This document shows, piece by piece, positions 29,560 through 41,907 of a stretch of 64,000 nt of DNA. The notes beneath the pieces are model-generated. The model saw only the letters and a program-made list of their open reading frames with translations, searched no databases and was not told the origin of the DNA. How positions within the stretch are numbered: the first letter of the stretch is position 1; each line of letters starts with the position of its first letter. Origin of the DNA: an uncultured Hyphomicrobiales bacterium (lineage in GTDB: Bacteria > Pseudomonadota > Alphaproteobacteria > Rhizobiales > Beijerinckiaceae). The stretch covers positions 1-64,000 of the forward strand of contig CAIZEI010000098.1 of assembly GCA_903931945.1 (NCBI GenBank). The letters are read 5' to 3'. The position numbers and the translations under genes are program-made.

Positions 29560-30099
29560 ATTCGCCGTCCAATGAAAGCGCCGCCGACCCCGCAAAAGAC
29601 GGGGCCGAAAATAAATCAGGAAATTCGGGCGTCGCAGGTCATGCTGATCGACGCAGAGGGCCAGAAAAAGGGCGTGACGGATATCGCCGAGGCCCTGCGG
29701 CTTGCCGAAGCGGCAAGTCTCGATCTGGTCGAGATCGTGCCCAATGCCGAACCTCCGGTTTGCAAAATCCTCGATTACGGCAAATTTCGCTTTCTTGAGC
29801 AGAAGAAGGCGGCTGAGGCGCGCAAGCGCCAGAAAGTCGTCGAGATCAAGGAAATCAAGATGCGTCCCGGCATCGACGATCACGATTACGACACCAAGAT
29901 GAAGTCTGTTCGGCGGTTCTTCGAAGAGGGCGACAAGGTGAAACTCACGCTCCGGTTCCGTGGCCGCGAGCTCGCCCATCAGGAGCTTGGCTATGCAGTG
30001 CTGAATCGCGTTCGCACGGAAACCGCGCTTTACGCCAAGGTTGAGGCTGAACCCTCAATGGAAGGCCGTCAGATGATTATGGTGCTCGCACCCAAATAG
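29560..30099 (+). CDS. infC: translation initiation factor IF-3, probable ATT start
   Basis: [38 protein letters not shown]...; AGGAG 29548-29552 lies 7 nt before ATT 29560, but 1 nt before TTG 29554 and 19 nt before ATG 29572. Confidence 0.93.
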   Translation: MRRPMKAPPTPQKTGPKINQEIRASQVMLIDAEGQKKGVTDIAEALRLAEAASLDLVEIVPNAEPPVCKILDYGKFRFLEQKKAAEARKRQKVVEIKEIKMRPGIDDHDYDTKMKSVRRFFEEGDKVKLTLRFRGRELAHQELGYAVLNRVRTETALYAKVEAEPSMEGRQMIMVLAPK

Positions 30100-30120
30100 G
30101 GGCGAGCGGGGAGGGCGGCG

Positions 30121-30504
30121 ATGCTGATCGTATTTTACGTCCTGCTCGTCTGGCTGAAAATCGTCGTCACCTCGGCCGTCGTCTTTCTCTGGCTGTGGAT
30201 CGCCAGAGACCGGGGCGCCGCCGGGGGCGTGCTTGTCGTCCACGCCGTTGGCGCTCTCATCGTCTGGGCAGCGCCCTGGGCCGTATTCCTTTGGACACAA
30301 TCGGACCTTTACCGGGGCAAATGCGGTTCGCTGCGACAGGGACTGCATGATTGCGGCATGGCCGAGTTTTTATGGGACCAGTTGCAATGGCTTCGCCTCG
30401 GTATGCTGCTGGACGTGCTTTTGTTGGTTGGCGCGCTGATCGTCATATTCCGGTCACGCCTGTCTTCGGGAACGAATTCGGGCGCTCTGGGAGTGCGGCG
30501 TTAG
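30121..30504 (+). CDS. hypothetical integral membrane protein
   Basis: 127 aa with about 3 hydrophobic segments. Confidence 0.6.
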   Translation: MLIVFYVLLVWLKIVVTSAVVFLWLWIARDRGAAGGVLVVHAVGALIVWAAPWAVFLWTQSDLYRGKCGSLRQGLHDCGMAEFLWDQLQWLRLGMLLDVLLLVGALIVIFRSRLSSGTNSGALGVRR

Positions 30505-30601
30505 ACCGGCTGCCCGGACAAAACCCGAACTTCAACCAATTGTTGGCGGATTTTCTACTATTCTCCGTGCACGCGAATCACCCGCAACGGAGCGCCAACC
30601 G

Positions 30602-32251
<1,650 letters not shown>

Positions 32252-32510
32252 GGGAATGGCGCCGGGTCAGTTGGAATATATTGGCCTATGCCGTCGGGAC
32301 CTTTGCGGCGGCGTTTTGCAAAAAAAGAGCCTATGGCGGCGGCGGCAAATTGGGACATAATTGCGCCGAATCGGCGCCAGAGCATCTTTAAATGCAGCGG
32401 GAGCCGGTTCGTATGAAAAGGTCGCGTCGAATCGTAATTCGGGAGACGTGTCGCGGTCCCTTCGGGTCCGGATATGCTTCAGGATTTACGCTCTGCAGAG
32501 GGAAAATGGC

Positions 32511-34403
32511 ATGAGTTTGACCAGGCGCCGCACAATACAGCTTGCTTCCGCCTCGTTTGGCGCGCTCGCCGTGCAGGGCTTTCGTCAGGCTTTGGCGGAG
32601 GGCGAAACAGAGACGCACGGACTTTCCACTTTTGGCGAACTCGCATTGCCGCCCGACTTCAAGCATTTTGCCTATGTCAATCCGGATGCGCCCAAAGGCG
32701 GCGTTCTCATCGGCACGGCGCAATATACGATTGGCAATCAGAACGGTGAAACATTCGACACGTTCAACATCTATAATTTCAAAGGCGATGGCGCCATTGG
32801 CATGGACAACGTATTTGACGCCCTCATGGCGGCCTCCAGCGATGAGCCGGACTCGATCTATGGTCTTGTCGCCAAAGCGGTCCGCGTGTCGGCGGATAAG
32901 CTGACCTACCGTTTTTTGCTCCGGTCTGAGGCGCGATTCCATGACGGCTCGCGTCTGACTGCGGCAGATGTCGCTTTTTCCCTTATGCTGATGAAGGAAA
33001 AGGGGCATCCAATGTTCAAGGTGACGCTCGACACCCTCGCCAGCGCAGAAGCCGAAAGCGATGATGTCTGCGCGGTTCGATTCACGCCACAGCGTGGTCG
33101 CGACATGCATCTGATCGTCGCCAGCCTGCCAATTTTTTCCAGGGCCTGGTACACAGCGCATGAGTTTGACGCTGTATCGCTTGAGCCGCCGTTGGGGTCT
33201 GGCGCCTACAAGGTTTCAAAATTTGAACAAGGACGTTTCAACGAATTTGAGCGGGTCAAGGATTATTGGGCCGCCAATCTCCCGGTGAACGTCGGCTTGA
33301 ACAATCTTGACCGAATTCGGTTTGAATATTACCGCGAACGCCAGATCGCCTTTGAGGATTTCAAGGCCGGCAAGATCAATTATCACCTCGAAAACACCGC
33401 GCGTTTCTGGGCCAACTCCTACGATTTTCCGGCTGTGAAAGAGGGGCGGGTCATCCGCGAGGAGTTGCCGGATGGATCGCCAAAGCCGACGCAGGGCTGG
33501 GTTTTCAACATGCGGCGCCCGCAATTCGCAGACCGGCGCATACGGGAGGCGATCAATTATTGTTTCGATTTCGAATGGACCAGCAAAAACATCATGTTCA
33601 ACGCCTATACGCGCTTGCGCTCGTATTTTCAGGGCGAGGATATGGAAGCCAGGGGGTTGGCGGGGCCGGACGAACTTGCATTGCTTGAACCTTTTCGCGC
33701 GCGCCTGCCGGCCGAGGTTTTTGGCGAGGCCTGGACGCCGCCGGTGTCTGATGGCTCGGGATCTGACCGCAACGCGTTGCGCAAAGCCGATGAACTCTTG
33801 CGTGCGGCAGGCTGCAAGCGAGATGGCGGCAAATTATTGCTGCCAAATGGCGGGCCCTTTGCGATTGAATTTCTCGATTACGAGATCGGATTGCAGCCCC
33901 ACACAGGGCCTTTTATAGCGAACCTGAAAAAATTGGGTATTGATGCTACTTCGCGTATCGTCGATTCGGTGCAGTTCAAACGGCGCCGCGACGCATTCGA
34001 TTTTGACATTATGACATTTGGCCTGTCAGGCGTTTCAACGCCGGGTATCGGCTTGCTGAGCGTGTTTTCATCGAAAGAAGCCCGACGCGAGGGGTCGCAG
34101 AATGTTGGCGGCATTGCCGATACTGTGGTCGATGCGCTGCTCGAAAAGGTGATGCAGGCGGATACGCGCGAGGCGCTGAACGTCGCGTGTCGCGCTCTGG
34201 ATCGTGTTTTGCGCGCGGGGATTTACTGGGTTCCGATGTGGGTGCTGGAGAAAAAGCGAATCGCGCATTGGGACGTGTTCTCACGGCCTGACCGGCAACC
34301 GAAATTCGAATCCGGCGCGCCGGGGCCTGCTGGCTCCCCGGGTGGGCCTGGAACATGGTGGTTTGACGCCGAAAAGGCGACAAAGATCGGTTGGCGGGGC
34401 TGA
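32511..34403 (+). CDS. yejA: extracellular oligopeptide-binding protein (YejA-like)
   Basis: Start set at MSLTRRRTIQLASASFGALAVQGFRQALA; HGLSTFGELALPPDFKHFAYVNPDAPKGGVL; GWVFNMRRPQFADRRIREAI. Confidence 0.9.
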   Translation: MSLTRRRTIQLASASFGALAVQGFRQALAEGETETHGLSTFGELALPPDFKHFAYVNPDAPKGGVLIGTAQYTIGNQNGETFDTFNIYNFKGDGAIGMDNVFDALMAASSDEPDSIYGLVAKAVRVSADKLTYRFLLRSEARFHDGSRLTAADVAFSLMLMKEKGHPMFKVTLDTLASAEAESDDVCAVRFTPQRGRDMHLIVASLPIFSRAWYTAHEFDAVSLEPPLGSGAYKVSKFEQGRFNEFERVKDYWAANLPVNVGLNNLDRIRFEYYRERQIAFEDFKAGKINYHLENTARFWANSYDFPAVKEGRVIREELPDGSPKPTQGWVFNMRRPQFADRRIREAINYCFDFEWTSKNIMFNAYTRLRSYFQGEDMEARGLAGPDELALLEPFRARLPAEVFGEAWTPPVSDGSGSDRNALRKADELLRAAGCKRDGGKLLLPNGGPFAIEFLDYEIGLQPHTGPFIANLKKLGIDATSRIVDSVQFKRRRDAFDFDIMTFGLSGVSTPGIGLLSVFSSKEARREGSQNVGGIADTVVDALLEKVMQADTREALNVACRALDRVLRAGIYWVPMWVLEKKRIAHWDVFSRPDRQPKFESGAPGPAGSPGGPGTWWFDAEKATKIGWRG

Positions 34404-34426
34404 TGGCTGAGAACGGATCGATGTGA

Positions 34427-35521
34427 ATGGCCGCCTATATCGCCCGCAGAGTGTTGCTGATGATTCCGACGATTTTCGGAATTCTGCTGATCTCTTTCAT
34501 TATCGTGCAATTCGCGCCGGGCGGGCCGGTGGAGCGCGTGTTGGCGCAACTCCAGGGTTTTGACCAGGGCTCCTCCGCGCGCATTGGCGGCGGCGCCGGC
34601 GACATGAGCAACGCGCTTGCGAGCCATGGCGCGGAATCACAATACCGGGGTTCGCAGGGCCTCGACCCCAAATTCATCGAAGAACTCAACAAGCAGTTTG
34701 GTTTTGACAAGCCTCCAGCGGAGCGCTTCTGGATGATGCTCAAGAGCTATATCAGGTTCGATTTCGGCAAAAGCTATTTCAGCGGCGTACCTGTGCTCAC
34801 GCTCATCAAGCAAAAATTGCCGGTGTCGATTTCACTCGGTCTCTGGATGACGCTGCTGTCCTATGCGATTTCCATTCCGTTGGGAATCGCCAAGGCCCGG
34901 CGCGATGGCTCCAGATTTGACGCATGGACATCGGGCGCTGTCATTATTGGCTACGCAATTCCGAGTTTCCTGTTTGCCGTGTTGCTGGTGATCCTGTTTG
35001 CCGGCGGGTCGTTCTGGCAGATATTTCCGTCGCGCGGATTGTGGGGCGACAATTGGGCCGCGATGACCCTGTTTCAGAAAATAGTCGATTATCTCTGGCA
35101 CATCGCGCTACCGGTCACAGCCCTGGTGCTGGGCTCGTTCGCCACTTCGACGTTCCTGACCAAGAATTCGTTTCTTGAAGAAATTCGCAAACAATATGTG
35201 CAAACCGCGCGCATGAAAGGCTTGACGGAAAATCAGGTGCTCTACGGCCATATCTTCCGCAACGCCATGATGATCGTCATTGCCGGCTTTCCCGGCGCCT
35301 TTGTCAGCGCGTTCTTCACAGGCTCGCTGCTGATCGAGAATATCTTTTCGCTCGACGGGTTGGGACTGCTGACCTACGAATCCGTGATGAACCGCGACTA
35401 TCCGGTTGTCTTCGCCAATATTTATATTCTGGCGCTGCTCGGCCTCGCGGTAAACCTTCTCTCCGACCTCACCTACACGTGGGTCGATCCGCGCATCGAT
35501 TTTGAAACGCGGGAAGTTTGA
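34427..35521 (+). CDS. yejB: oligopeptide ABC transporter permease (YejB-like)
   Basis: 364 aa; YIARRVLLMIPTIFGILLISFIIVQFAPGGPVERVLAQLQG. Confidence 0.93.
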   Translation: MAAYIARRVLLMIPTIFGILLISFIIVQFAPGGPVERVLAQLQGFDQGSSARIGGGAGDMSNALASHGAESQYRGSQGLDPKFIEELNKQFGFDKPPAERFWMMLKSYIRFDFGKSYFSGVPVLTLIKQKLPVSISLGLWMTLLSYAISIPLGIAKARRDGSRFDAWTSGAVIIGYAIPSFLFAVLLVILFAGGSFWQIFPSRGLWGDNWAAMTLFQKIVDYLWHIALPVTALVLGSFATSTFLTKNSFLEEIRKQYVQTARMKGLTENQVLYGHIFRNAMMIVIAGFPGAFVSAFFTGSLLIENIFSLDGLGLLTYESVMNRDYPVVFANIYILALLGLAVNLLSDLTYTWVDPRIDFETREV

Positions 35522-36703
35522 ATGACCGATCTTGCGCCATCGGAACTGACAGCGGATGCGCGCACGCCGCTTGCGCCCGAAGCGGCGCGCAAGGGCCTGT
35601 TGCATTTGTCCCCGGTCAATCAACGCCGGCTCGATAATTTCAAGCGCAATCGGCGGGGATACTGGTCGTTCTGGATATTTCTTGTGCTGTTTGTCCTTTC
35701 ACTGTTCGCGGAATTTATTGCGAACGATCGACCGATTGTCGCATCCTACAAAGGCGAAATTCTATTTCCTGTTTTTGCGAACTACCCGGAAGAAAAATTT
35801 GGAGGCTTTCTTCCCCGCGCCGATTTTCGCGAGCCCTTCGTGGCTGAGGAAGTCGCGGCGCATGGCTGGGCGATCTGGCCGCCGATTCGCTTTTCATTCA
35901 ATACGGTGAACCTCAGTCCTCCGACTGCCTTGCCATCGGCGCCGACATGGTCGCTCAGCCAGGCCGACTGCGCGCCAAGACTCAAGGAGCGCTATCCCGA
36001 CAAGCCTGATGCAAACTGCAGCAACTTTGAGATGAATTGGCTCGGAACGGACGATCACGGGCGCGATGTTGTCGCCCGAATGATCTATGGTTTCCGGATA
36101 TCGATCGTATTTGGATTAACGCTCGCCGCCATTTCATCGGTGGTCGGCATTTTTGCGGGCGCGGTGCAGGGCTATTTTGGCGGCTGGCTCGATCTCGTGT
36201 TCCAGCGATTCATCGAAATCTGGTCATCGCTGCCCCATCTCTACATTTTGATTATCGTCTCTTCGATTATCACACCGAGTTTCTTCGTCCTTTTAGGCAT
36301 TCTCTTGCTGTTTTCATGGGTGAATCTGGTGCATCTCGTGCGGGCCGAGTTTCTGCGCGCGCGCAATTTTGAATATGTGAATGCTGCGCGCGCGCTCGGG
36401 CTATCGAACGCCAGCATCATGTGGAAGCACGTGCTTCCCAACGCGATGGTGGCGACATTGACCTTTCTGCCCTTTGTGATCAATGCCTCTGTGACGACGC
36501 TCACATCGCTTGATTTTCTCGGGCTGGGTCTGCCGCCGGAGTCGCCCTCGCTGGGCGAATTGCTGCTTCAGGGCAAAGCCAATTTGCAGGCGCCCTGGCT
36601 TGGGCTCACCGGGTTTTGCGTGATTGCCATGATGCTGTCGTTGTTGATTTTTATTGGCGAGGCTGTGCGCGACGCGTTCGATCCGCGAAAGACATATTTA
36701 TAA
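35522..36703 (+). CDS. yejE: oligopeptide ABC transporter permease (YejE-like)
   Basis: 393 aa; LSPVNQRRLDNFKRNRRGYWSFWIF; NWLGTDDHGRDVVARMIYGFRISI. Confidence 0.93.
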   Translation: MTDLAPSELTADARTPLAPEAARKGLLHLSPVNQRRLDNFKRNRRGYWSFWIFLVLFVLSLFAEFIANDRPIVASYKGEILFPVFANYPEEKFGGFLPRADFREPFVAEEVAAHGWAIWPPIRFSFNTVNLSPPTALPSAPTWSLSQADCAPRLKERYPDKPDANCSNFEMNWLGTDDHGRDVVARMIYGFRISIVFGLTLAAISSVVGIFAGAVQGYFGGWLDLVFQRFIEIWSSLPHLYILIIVSSIITPSFFVLLGILLLFSWVNLVHLVRAEFLRARNFEYVNAARALGLSNASIMWKHVLPNAMVATLTFLPFVINASVTTLTSLDFLGLGLPPESPSLGELLLQGKANLQAPWLGLTGFCVIAMMLSLLIFIGEAVRDAFDPRKTYL

Positions 36704-36738
36704 GTATGCTGTAATATCGAGCTGGCGAGGGCTTCACC

Positions 36739-36984
36739 ATGAACAAAATCGTTCGCGAATATTACCCGGTTTCGCGCCTTCCGGAGGATCTTCGGGAAGG
36801 CCTGATTTCTGATGCCCAGGTGATCGTCACTGTGGAGCAAGTTGAGCCGAGGCCGAATCGGGTCATGACCCTGGATGAAATTTTCGCCGCCGCCGGCCAC
36901 CTTATCGAGGCGCCGAGGAAATCGACGCCGAAATTCGTATGCAAAGAGACGAATGGGATGACTGAAGCCACAGGCCTGTCATGA
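36739..36984 (+). pseudogene. VapB-like antitoxin, apparent 1-nt frameshift; conserved C-terminus in another frame (ends 36965)
   Basis: N-term MNKIVREYYPVSRLPEDLREGLISDAQVIVTVEQ...RVMTLDEIFAA in frame 1; then RRPPYRGAEEIDAEIRMQRDEWDD* in frame 0 (stop 36963-36965), break near the GCC tract 36885-36893. Confidence 0.7.
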
Positions 36985-37433
36985 TATATTTGGACTCCAA
37001 TGTTTTTATCTATTTCGTTGAAGGCAGGCCGGAATGGGCGGAGCCGTTGAAGGCGCTGTTCGACTCGCTATTGTTACATCCAGGTGCGGCGATAACGAGC
37101 GAGCTCACACTTGCCGAGGTTCTCGCGCCCGCCAAACTGGGAGGCGCGCGACCGCCGCATATCAAGCGGCTCTATCTCGACACAATTGTTTGGAACCGGG
37201 CAATCTCGTCAAGACCAGTGAGCCGCAACATATTCTATGAGACTGCGGAATTGCGGAAAATAACGGGGCGTAAACTTCCTGACGCGATCCATATTGTCAC
37301 GGCGATCAACGCTAAATGCCGATATTTCGTGTCTCGCGACAGGGATGCGCGAAAGTTACGGCAGGGGATGGACCTTGCAGTCCCGGATCAAAATGGCGTC
37401 AATCAAATGATTGAATTTCTCCGTGCCCAATAG
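36981..37433 (+). CDS. PIN-domain ribonuclease toxin (VapC-like)
   Basis: 150 aa; MIYLDSNVFIYFVEG, TSELTLAEVLA, KLPDAIHIVTA, FVSRDRDARKL retain the four acidic PIN residues. Confidence 0.88.
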   Translation: MIYLDSNVFIYFVEGRPEWAEPLKALFDSLLLHPGAAITSELTLAEVLAPAKLGGARPPHIKRLYLDTIVWNRAISSRPVSRNIFYETAELRKITGRKLPDAIHIVTAINAKCRYFVSRDRDARKLRQGMDLAVPDQNGVNQMIEFLRAQ

Positions 37434-39045
37434 CGCGCCGCTCCTCTCCGTGCGCGATCTTTCGATCGCCTTCTCGCAAAATGGCAAACAGACGCTTGCT
37501 GTCGACCGTGTGTCCTTCACGCTTGAAAAAGGTCGCACGCTGGCGCTTGTCGGCGAGTCTGGCTCGGGCAAGTCTATCACTGCGCTTTCGATCACGCGGT
37601 TGCTGGGCGCGACCTCGGCTACCTATCCGACCGGTGACATCCTGTTCAACGGCGCCAATATTCTTCGTGCATCGGAAGACGACTTGCGCAAGGTGCGAGG
37701 TCGTCAGATCACCATGGTGTTTCAGGAGCCGATGAGCTCGCTCAACCCGCTGCATTCGATTGAAAAGCAGATCGCGGAAATTCTCGAGTTGCACGGGATG
37801 CGTGGGGCGGCGCAGCGACGGGCGCGGGTGATTGCGTTGCTGACGGAAGTTGGCATTCCGGACCCTGCCACGCGCCTGAACGCCTATCCGCATCAACTCT
37901 CGGGCGGGCAGCGACAACGCGTGATGATTGCTATGGCGCTCGCAAATCGTCCAGACCTTTTCATTGCCGATGAGCCGACAACTGCGCTTGACGTCACCGT
38001 GCAGGCCCAAATTCTCAAGTTGTTGAAGGACCTGCAAAACAAGCTTGGCATGGCGATGCTTTTCATCACGCATGATCTTGGCATTGTGCGCAAAATTGCG
38101 GACGATGTCTGCGTGATGCAGCGTGGAAGGATTGTCGAGGCGGGACCTGCAAAAGATATACTGCTCAATCCGCAACACCCTTACACCAGAGCGCTGCTTG
38201 CTGCAGAGCCGAAGGGCGACCCTGCGCCGGCCAATCCACATGCGAAGACGATTGTTTATGGCGAAAACATACGGGTATGGTTCCCGATCAAACGCGGGTT
38301 TTTGCGACGCACTGTTGGGCATGTGAAAGCGGTCGACGATGTCTCGATCACCGTGCGCGAAGGGCAGACCGTGGGCGTGGTTGGCGAATCCGGGTCTGGC
38401 AAAACAACGCTGGGCCTTGCTCTGCTGCGATTGATCAGTTCACAGGGCCCCATAGTCTATCTCGGGAAGCGGATTGACGGTCTTGATTTCAAATCCATGC
38501 GCCCGTTGCGGCGCGATATGCAGATTGTCTTTCAGGATCCGTATGGTTCGCTTTCCCCGCGCATGTCAGTTGGTGAAATTGTCGAAGAAGGCTTGCTTGT
38601 TCAGAACAGGGCGATGAGCCGCGAGCAGCGCCGCGCGATTGTTGCGCGCTCGCTTGCTGAAACGGGTCTCGATCCGCAGTCGATGGATCGCTATCCGCAT
38701 GAATTTTCCGGCGGCCAGCGCCAGCGTATCGCGATTGCACGCGCCATGGCGCTGGAGCCGAAATTTGTCGTTCTTGATGAACCCACATCGGCGCTGGACA
38801 TGTCTGTGCAAGCACAGATCGTCGATCTGTTGCGCGATCTGCAAGAGCGGCGTGGACTTGCCTATATGTTCATCAGTCACGATCTGAAAGTTGTGCGGGC
38901 GCTGGCAAGCGACCTCATCGTCATGCGTCATGGCAAGGTCGTTGAATCCGGTCCCGCGTCCCGCATTTTCGCCTCGCCAGAAAGCGACTATACCAAAGCC
39001 CTGTTTGCCGCCGCCTTTTCGATTGACGCCGCCATTGGCCCGTGA
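37411..39045 (+). CDS. yejF: oligopeptide ABC transporter dual ATP-binding protein (YejF-like); start TTG 37411 or GTG 37423
   Basis: Two Walker A ([24 protein letters not shown]), two signatures ([30 protein letters not shown]). Confidence 0.95.
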   Translation: MNFSVPNSAPLLSVRDLSIAFSQNGKQTLAVDRVSFTLEKGRTLALVGESGSGKSITALSITRLLGATSATYPTGDILFNGANILRASEDDLRKVRGRQITMVFQEPMSSLNPLHSIEKQIAEILELHGMRGAAQRRARVIALLTEVGIPDPATRLNAYPHQLSGGQRQRVMIAMALANRPDLFIADEPTTALDVTVQAQILKLLKDLQNKLGMAMLFITHDLGIVRKIADDVCVMQRGRIVEAGPAKDILLNPQHPYTRALLAAEPKGDPAPANPHAKTIVYGENIRVWFPIKRGFLRRTVGHVKAVDDVSITVREGQTVGVVGESGSGKTTLGLALLRLISSQGPIVYLGKRIDGLDFKSMRPLRRDMQIVFQDPYGSLSPRMSVGEIVEEGLLVQNRAMSREQRRAIVARSLAETGLDPQSMDRYPHEFSGGQRQRIAIARAMALEPKFVVLDEPTSALDMSVQAQIVDLLRDLQERRGLAYMFISHDLKVVRALASDLIVMRHGKVVESGPASRIFASPESDYTKALFAAAFSIDAAIGP

Positions 39046-39065
39046 GGGTCGCCGAGGAGTTCCAT

Positions 39066-40286
39066 GTGCCCCGAGCGCTGCTGATCGTGCTTGATTCCTT
39101 TGGTTGCGGCGGCGCCGACGATGCTGCGCGCTTTGGCGACGCCGGCGCCGATACGATCGGGCATATCGCTGCAGCTTGCGCCAACGGACAAGCCGACAGG
39201 TCCGGCCTGCGGGCCGGGCCGCTCCAAATCCCGTTCATGCAATCGCTGGGGCTTTCATTTGCGACGCAGTCCTCGACCGGCGCACCGCTCGCCGGCGTCG
39301 CGCCGCCCTCGCATCCACTCGGCGCATTTGGCTATGCTGCGGAAAGATCCATCGGCAAGGACACGCCATCCGGGCATTGGGAAATTTCTGGCGCGCCGGT
39401 AGATTTTGCCTGGGGCTATTTCCCTGACAGCAAGCCCGCATTTCCGGTAGCATTGACCGATGCGATGATCGAACGCGGCGGCCTGCCAGGTCTGTTGGGA
39501 AACCGGCATTCCGATGGTCTTGCGATCATTGCGGAGTTTGGCGAGGAGCATTTGCGCACCGGCAAACCTATTGCTTACACATCGATTGATTCTGTATTGC
39601 AGATCGCAGCTCATGAAGTGGCGTTCGGTCTTCAAAGACTCTACGATCTCTGCGCTTTGACGCGGCGCTTGGTCGATCCGCTGCGCATTGGTCGCGTGAT
39701 TGCGCGCCCGTTTACCGGGTCGCATCCTGGTGAATTTCGTCGCACAGGCAACCGTAAGGATTTTGCAATGCCCCCCCCGCAGGGCAATCTCCTTGACCGC
39801 GCTGCGACAGCACGCCGCGCTGTGGTTTCGATCGGCAAGATCGGCGATATTTTTTGTCATCGCAACACAGGCGAAGAAATCAGGGGTGAACGGCATCCGG
39901 ATCTTTTTACAAAAATGCTCCAGGCGTTTCACTCTTTGCCCGACCATGGTTTGATATTTGCAAATTTCCTCGATCTCGATACGGATTTCGGGCACCGTCG
40001 GGATGTTGCGGGCGCCGCAGCCTGTATTGAAGACTTCGATCAGCGGTTGTCAGATCTTGCGATGCGGCTGGCGACCGGCGATCTGGTCGTCGTGACTGGC
40101 GATCATGGAAACGATCCCACCTGGCGGGGCTCGGATCATACGCGCGAGAATGTTCCCGTGCTCGCATTTGGTCATGGGGTCCGGGTGGGGTCGCTTGGCC
40201 GAAGAGACACATTCGCCGATATCGGCGCCAGCGTCGCCGCGCATCTTGGTCTCGCGCCCACGTTGAAGGGGAGGCCGTTTTGGTGA
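39066..40286 (+). CDS. deoB: phosphopentomutase; GTG start after GAGGAG
   Basis: [77 protein letters not shown]. Confidence 0.96.
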   Translation: MPRALLIVLDSFGCGGADDAARFGDAGADTIGHIAAACANGQADRSGLRAGPLQIPFMQSLGLSFATQSSTGAPLAGVAPPSHPLGAFGYAAERSIGKDTPSGHWEISGAPVDFAWGYFPDSKPAFPVALTDAMIERGGLPGLLGNRHSDGLAIIAEFGEEHLRTGKPIAYTSIDSVLQIAAHEVAFGLQRLYDLCALTRRLVDPLRIGRVIARPFTGSHPGEFRRTGNRKDFAMPPPQGNLLDRAATARRAVVSIGKIGDIFCHRNTGEEIRGERHPDLFTKMLQAFHSLPDHGLIFANFLDLDTDFGHRRDVAGAAACIEDFDQRLSDLAMRLATGDLVVVTGDHGNDPTWRGSDHTRENVPVLAFGHGVRVGSLGRRDTFADIGASVAAHLGLAPTLKGRPFW

Positions 40287-40345
40287 GATTTGACACCGGC
40301 TGCGCCTGCTGCCGCGACGACTTCTACGACTATGAGGAGTGGATC

Positions 40346-40975
40346 ATGCAACGCGTGACTGTGGTCGATCACCCCCTTGCCCAGCACAAACTGACACTGA
40401 TGCGCGACAAGAACCGTTCGACGCGCGAGTTTCGTCAGTTGCTCAACGAAGTCGGCATGTTGCTGTGCTACGAACTGACCCGCGATCTGAAGCTTGAAGC
40501 TGTAGAAGTTGAGACTCCGCTGCAAAAAACGCTTGCGCCGGCGCTTTCAGGCAAAAAGCTGGTTTTCGCGCCCATATTGCGCGCCGGGACGGGCTTTCTC
40601 GACGGCATGTTGCAGCTCGCGCCCGCCGCGCGCGTTGCGCATATCGGGCTCTATCGCAATCCAGAGACGCTGGAGGCCGTCGAATATTATTTCAAGGCGC
40701 CAGCCGATGTTGCGGACCGGCTTGTCGTCCTGATGGATCCGATGCTCGCGACGGGAAACTCGGCCATAGCTGCGGTGAAACTTCTGAAGGACAAAGGCGC
40801 CAGGGACATTCGTTTTGCGTGCCTGCTTGCTGCGCCTGAAGGGATCGAAAAGCTGCGTTGCGCGCATCCCGATGTCGAAATCTGGACCGTCGCTATTGAC
40901 AGCCACCTGAACGACCACGGGTATATTGTGCCGGGGCTCGGCGATGCTGGCGACCGCATGTATGGCACGAAATAG
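40346..40975 (+). CDS. upp: uracil phosphoribosyltransferase
   Basis: 209 aa; [57 protein letters not shown]. Confidence 0.97.
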   Translation: MQRVTVVDHPLAQHKLTLMRDKNRSTREFRQLLNEVGMLLCYELTRDLKLEAVEVETPLQKTLAPALSGKKLVFAPILRAGTGFLDGMLQLAPAARVAHIGLYRNPETLEAVEYYFKAPADVADRLVVLMDPMLATGNSAIAAVKLLKDKGARDIRFACLLAAPEGIEKLRCAHPDVEIWTVAIDSHLNDHGYIVPGLGDAGDRMYGTK

Positions 40976-40978
40976 CCC

Positions 40979-41848
40979 ATGCCGGAATTGCCCGAAGTTG
41001 AAACTGTGCGACGCGGGCTCGAGCCTGCGATGACGGGTCAAAATTTCATCGCTGTTGAGCAACGGCGCGCCGATCTGCGCTTTCCCTTTCCACCGAATTT
41101 TGCAGATCGGCTCAAGGGTCGACGAATCGATGCGCTCTCTCGCCGCGCCAAATATCTTCTTGCCGATCTTGACGATGGCGGCGTGCTGATCATGCATTTG
41201 GGGATGAGCGGTTCCTTTCGCATCGAATCGCTGGCGCCCGGCCTGTTTCATCACGACCGTTCGAAAGACCCGGCGCATGATCATGTGGTGTTTCAGATGT
41301 CTGGCGGCGCCCGAATCACCTATAACGATCCCCGCCGTTTTGGGTTCATGTTGATTGAGCCGCGCGCCACGCTCGCTGAACACAAGTTCTTTCGAGACAT
41401 AGGCGTTGAGCCGCTTGGCAATGAACTCGACGGCGCGCTTCTCGTTCGTTTGTTCGATAAAAAAAAGGCGCCCTTGAAGGCCGCCTTGCTGGACCAGCGC
41501 CTCGTTGCGGGTCTCGGCAATATCTATGTTTGCGAAGCCTTGCATCGCGCCAGGCTTTCGCCGCGCCGCGCTGCAGGAACATTGGCGAGGAAAAATGGGT
41601 CTCCGGCTCCGGGCGCCGTCAGGCTCGCCAGCGCTATTCACGAAGTGCTTGAGGCGGCGCTGGCGGCGGGCGGTTCCAGCCTGCGGGATCATCGGCAGGC
41701 CGATGGGTCGCTGGGCTATTTCCAGCATTCGTTCCAGGTCTACGATCGGGAGGGCGAGGCCTGCCAGACGCCGGGGTGCAATGGGCGCATTCAACGCATA
41801 TCGCAAGCGGGGCGGTCGACTTTTTTCTGCGCCGGGTGCCAGAAATAA
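40979..41848 (+). CDS. mutM: formamidopyrimidine-DNA glycosylase
   Basis: [44 protein letters not shown]; zinc finger [28 protein letters not shown]. Confidence 0.97.
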   Translation: MPELPEVETVRRGLEPAMTGQNFIAVEQRRADLRFPFPPNFADRLKGRRIDALSRRAKYLLADLDDGGVLIMHLGMSGSFRIESLAPGLFHHDRSKDPAHDHVVFQMSGGARITYNDPRRFGFMLIEPRATLAEHKFFRDIGVEPLGNELDGALLVRLFDKKKAPLKAALLDQRLVAGLGNIYVCEALHRARLSPRRAAGTLARKNGSPAPGAVRLASAIHEVLEAALAAGGSSLRDHRQADGSLGYFQHSFQVYDREGEACQTPGCNGRIQRISQAGRSTFFCAGCQK

Positions 41849-41907
41849 GAACGGTTCACATCTGGCGCCGATATGCTTAGTGTGCGCCGCGTCTCGGGGA
41901 GGACTGA

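Noticed and set aside
39066-40286. deoB checked for frameshift because of unusual IDSV and [19 protein letters not shown] segments
   Set aside because: Metal-site and catalytic motifs are all in one frame and length is normal
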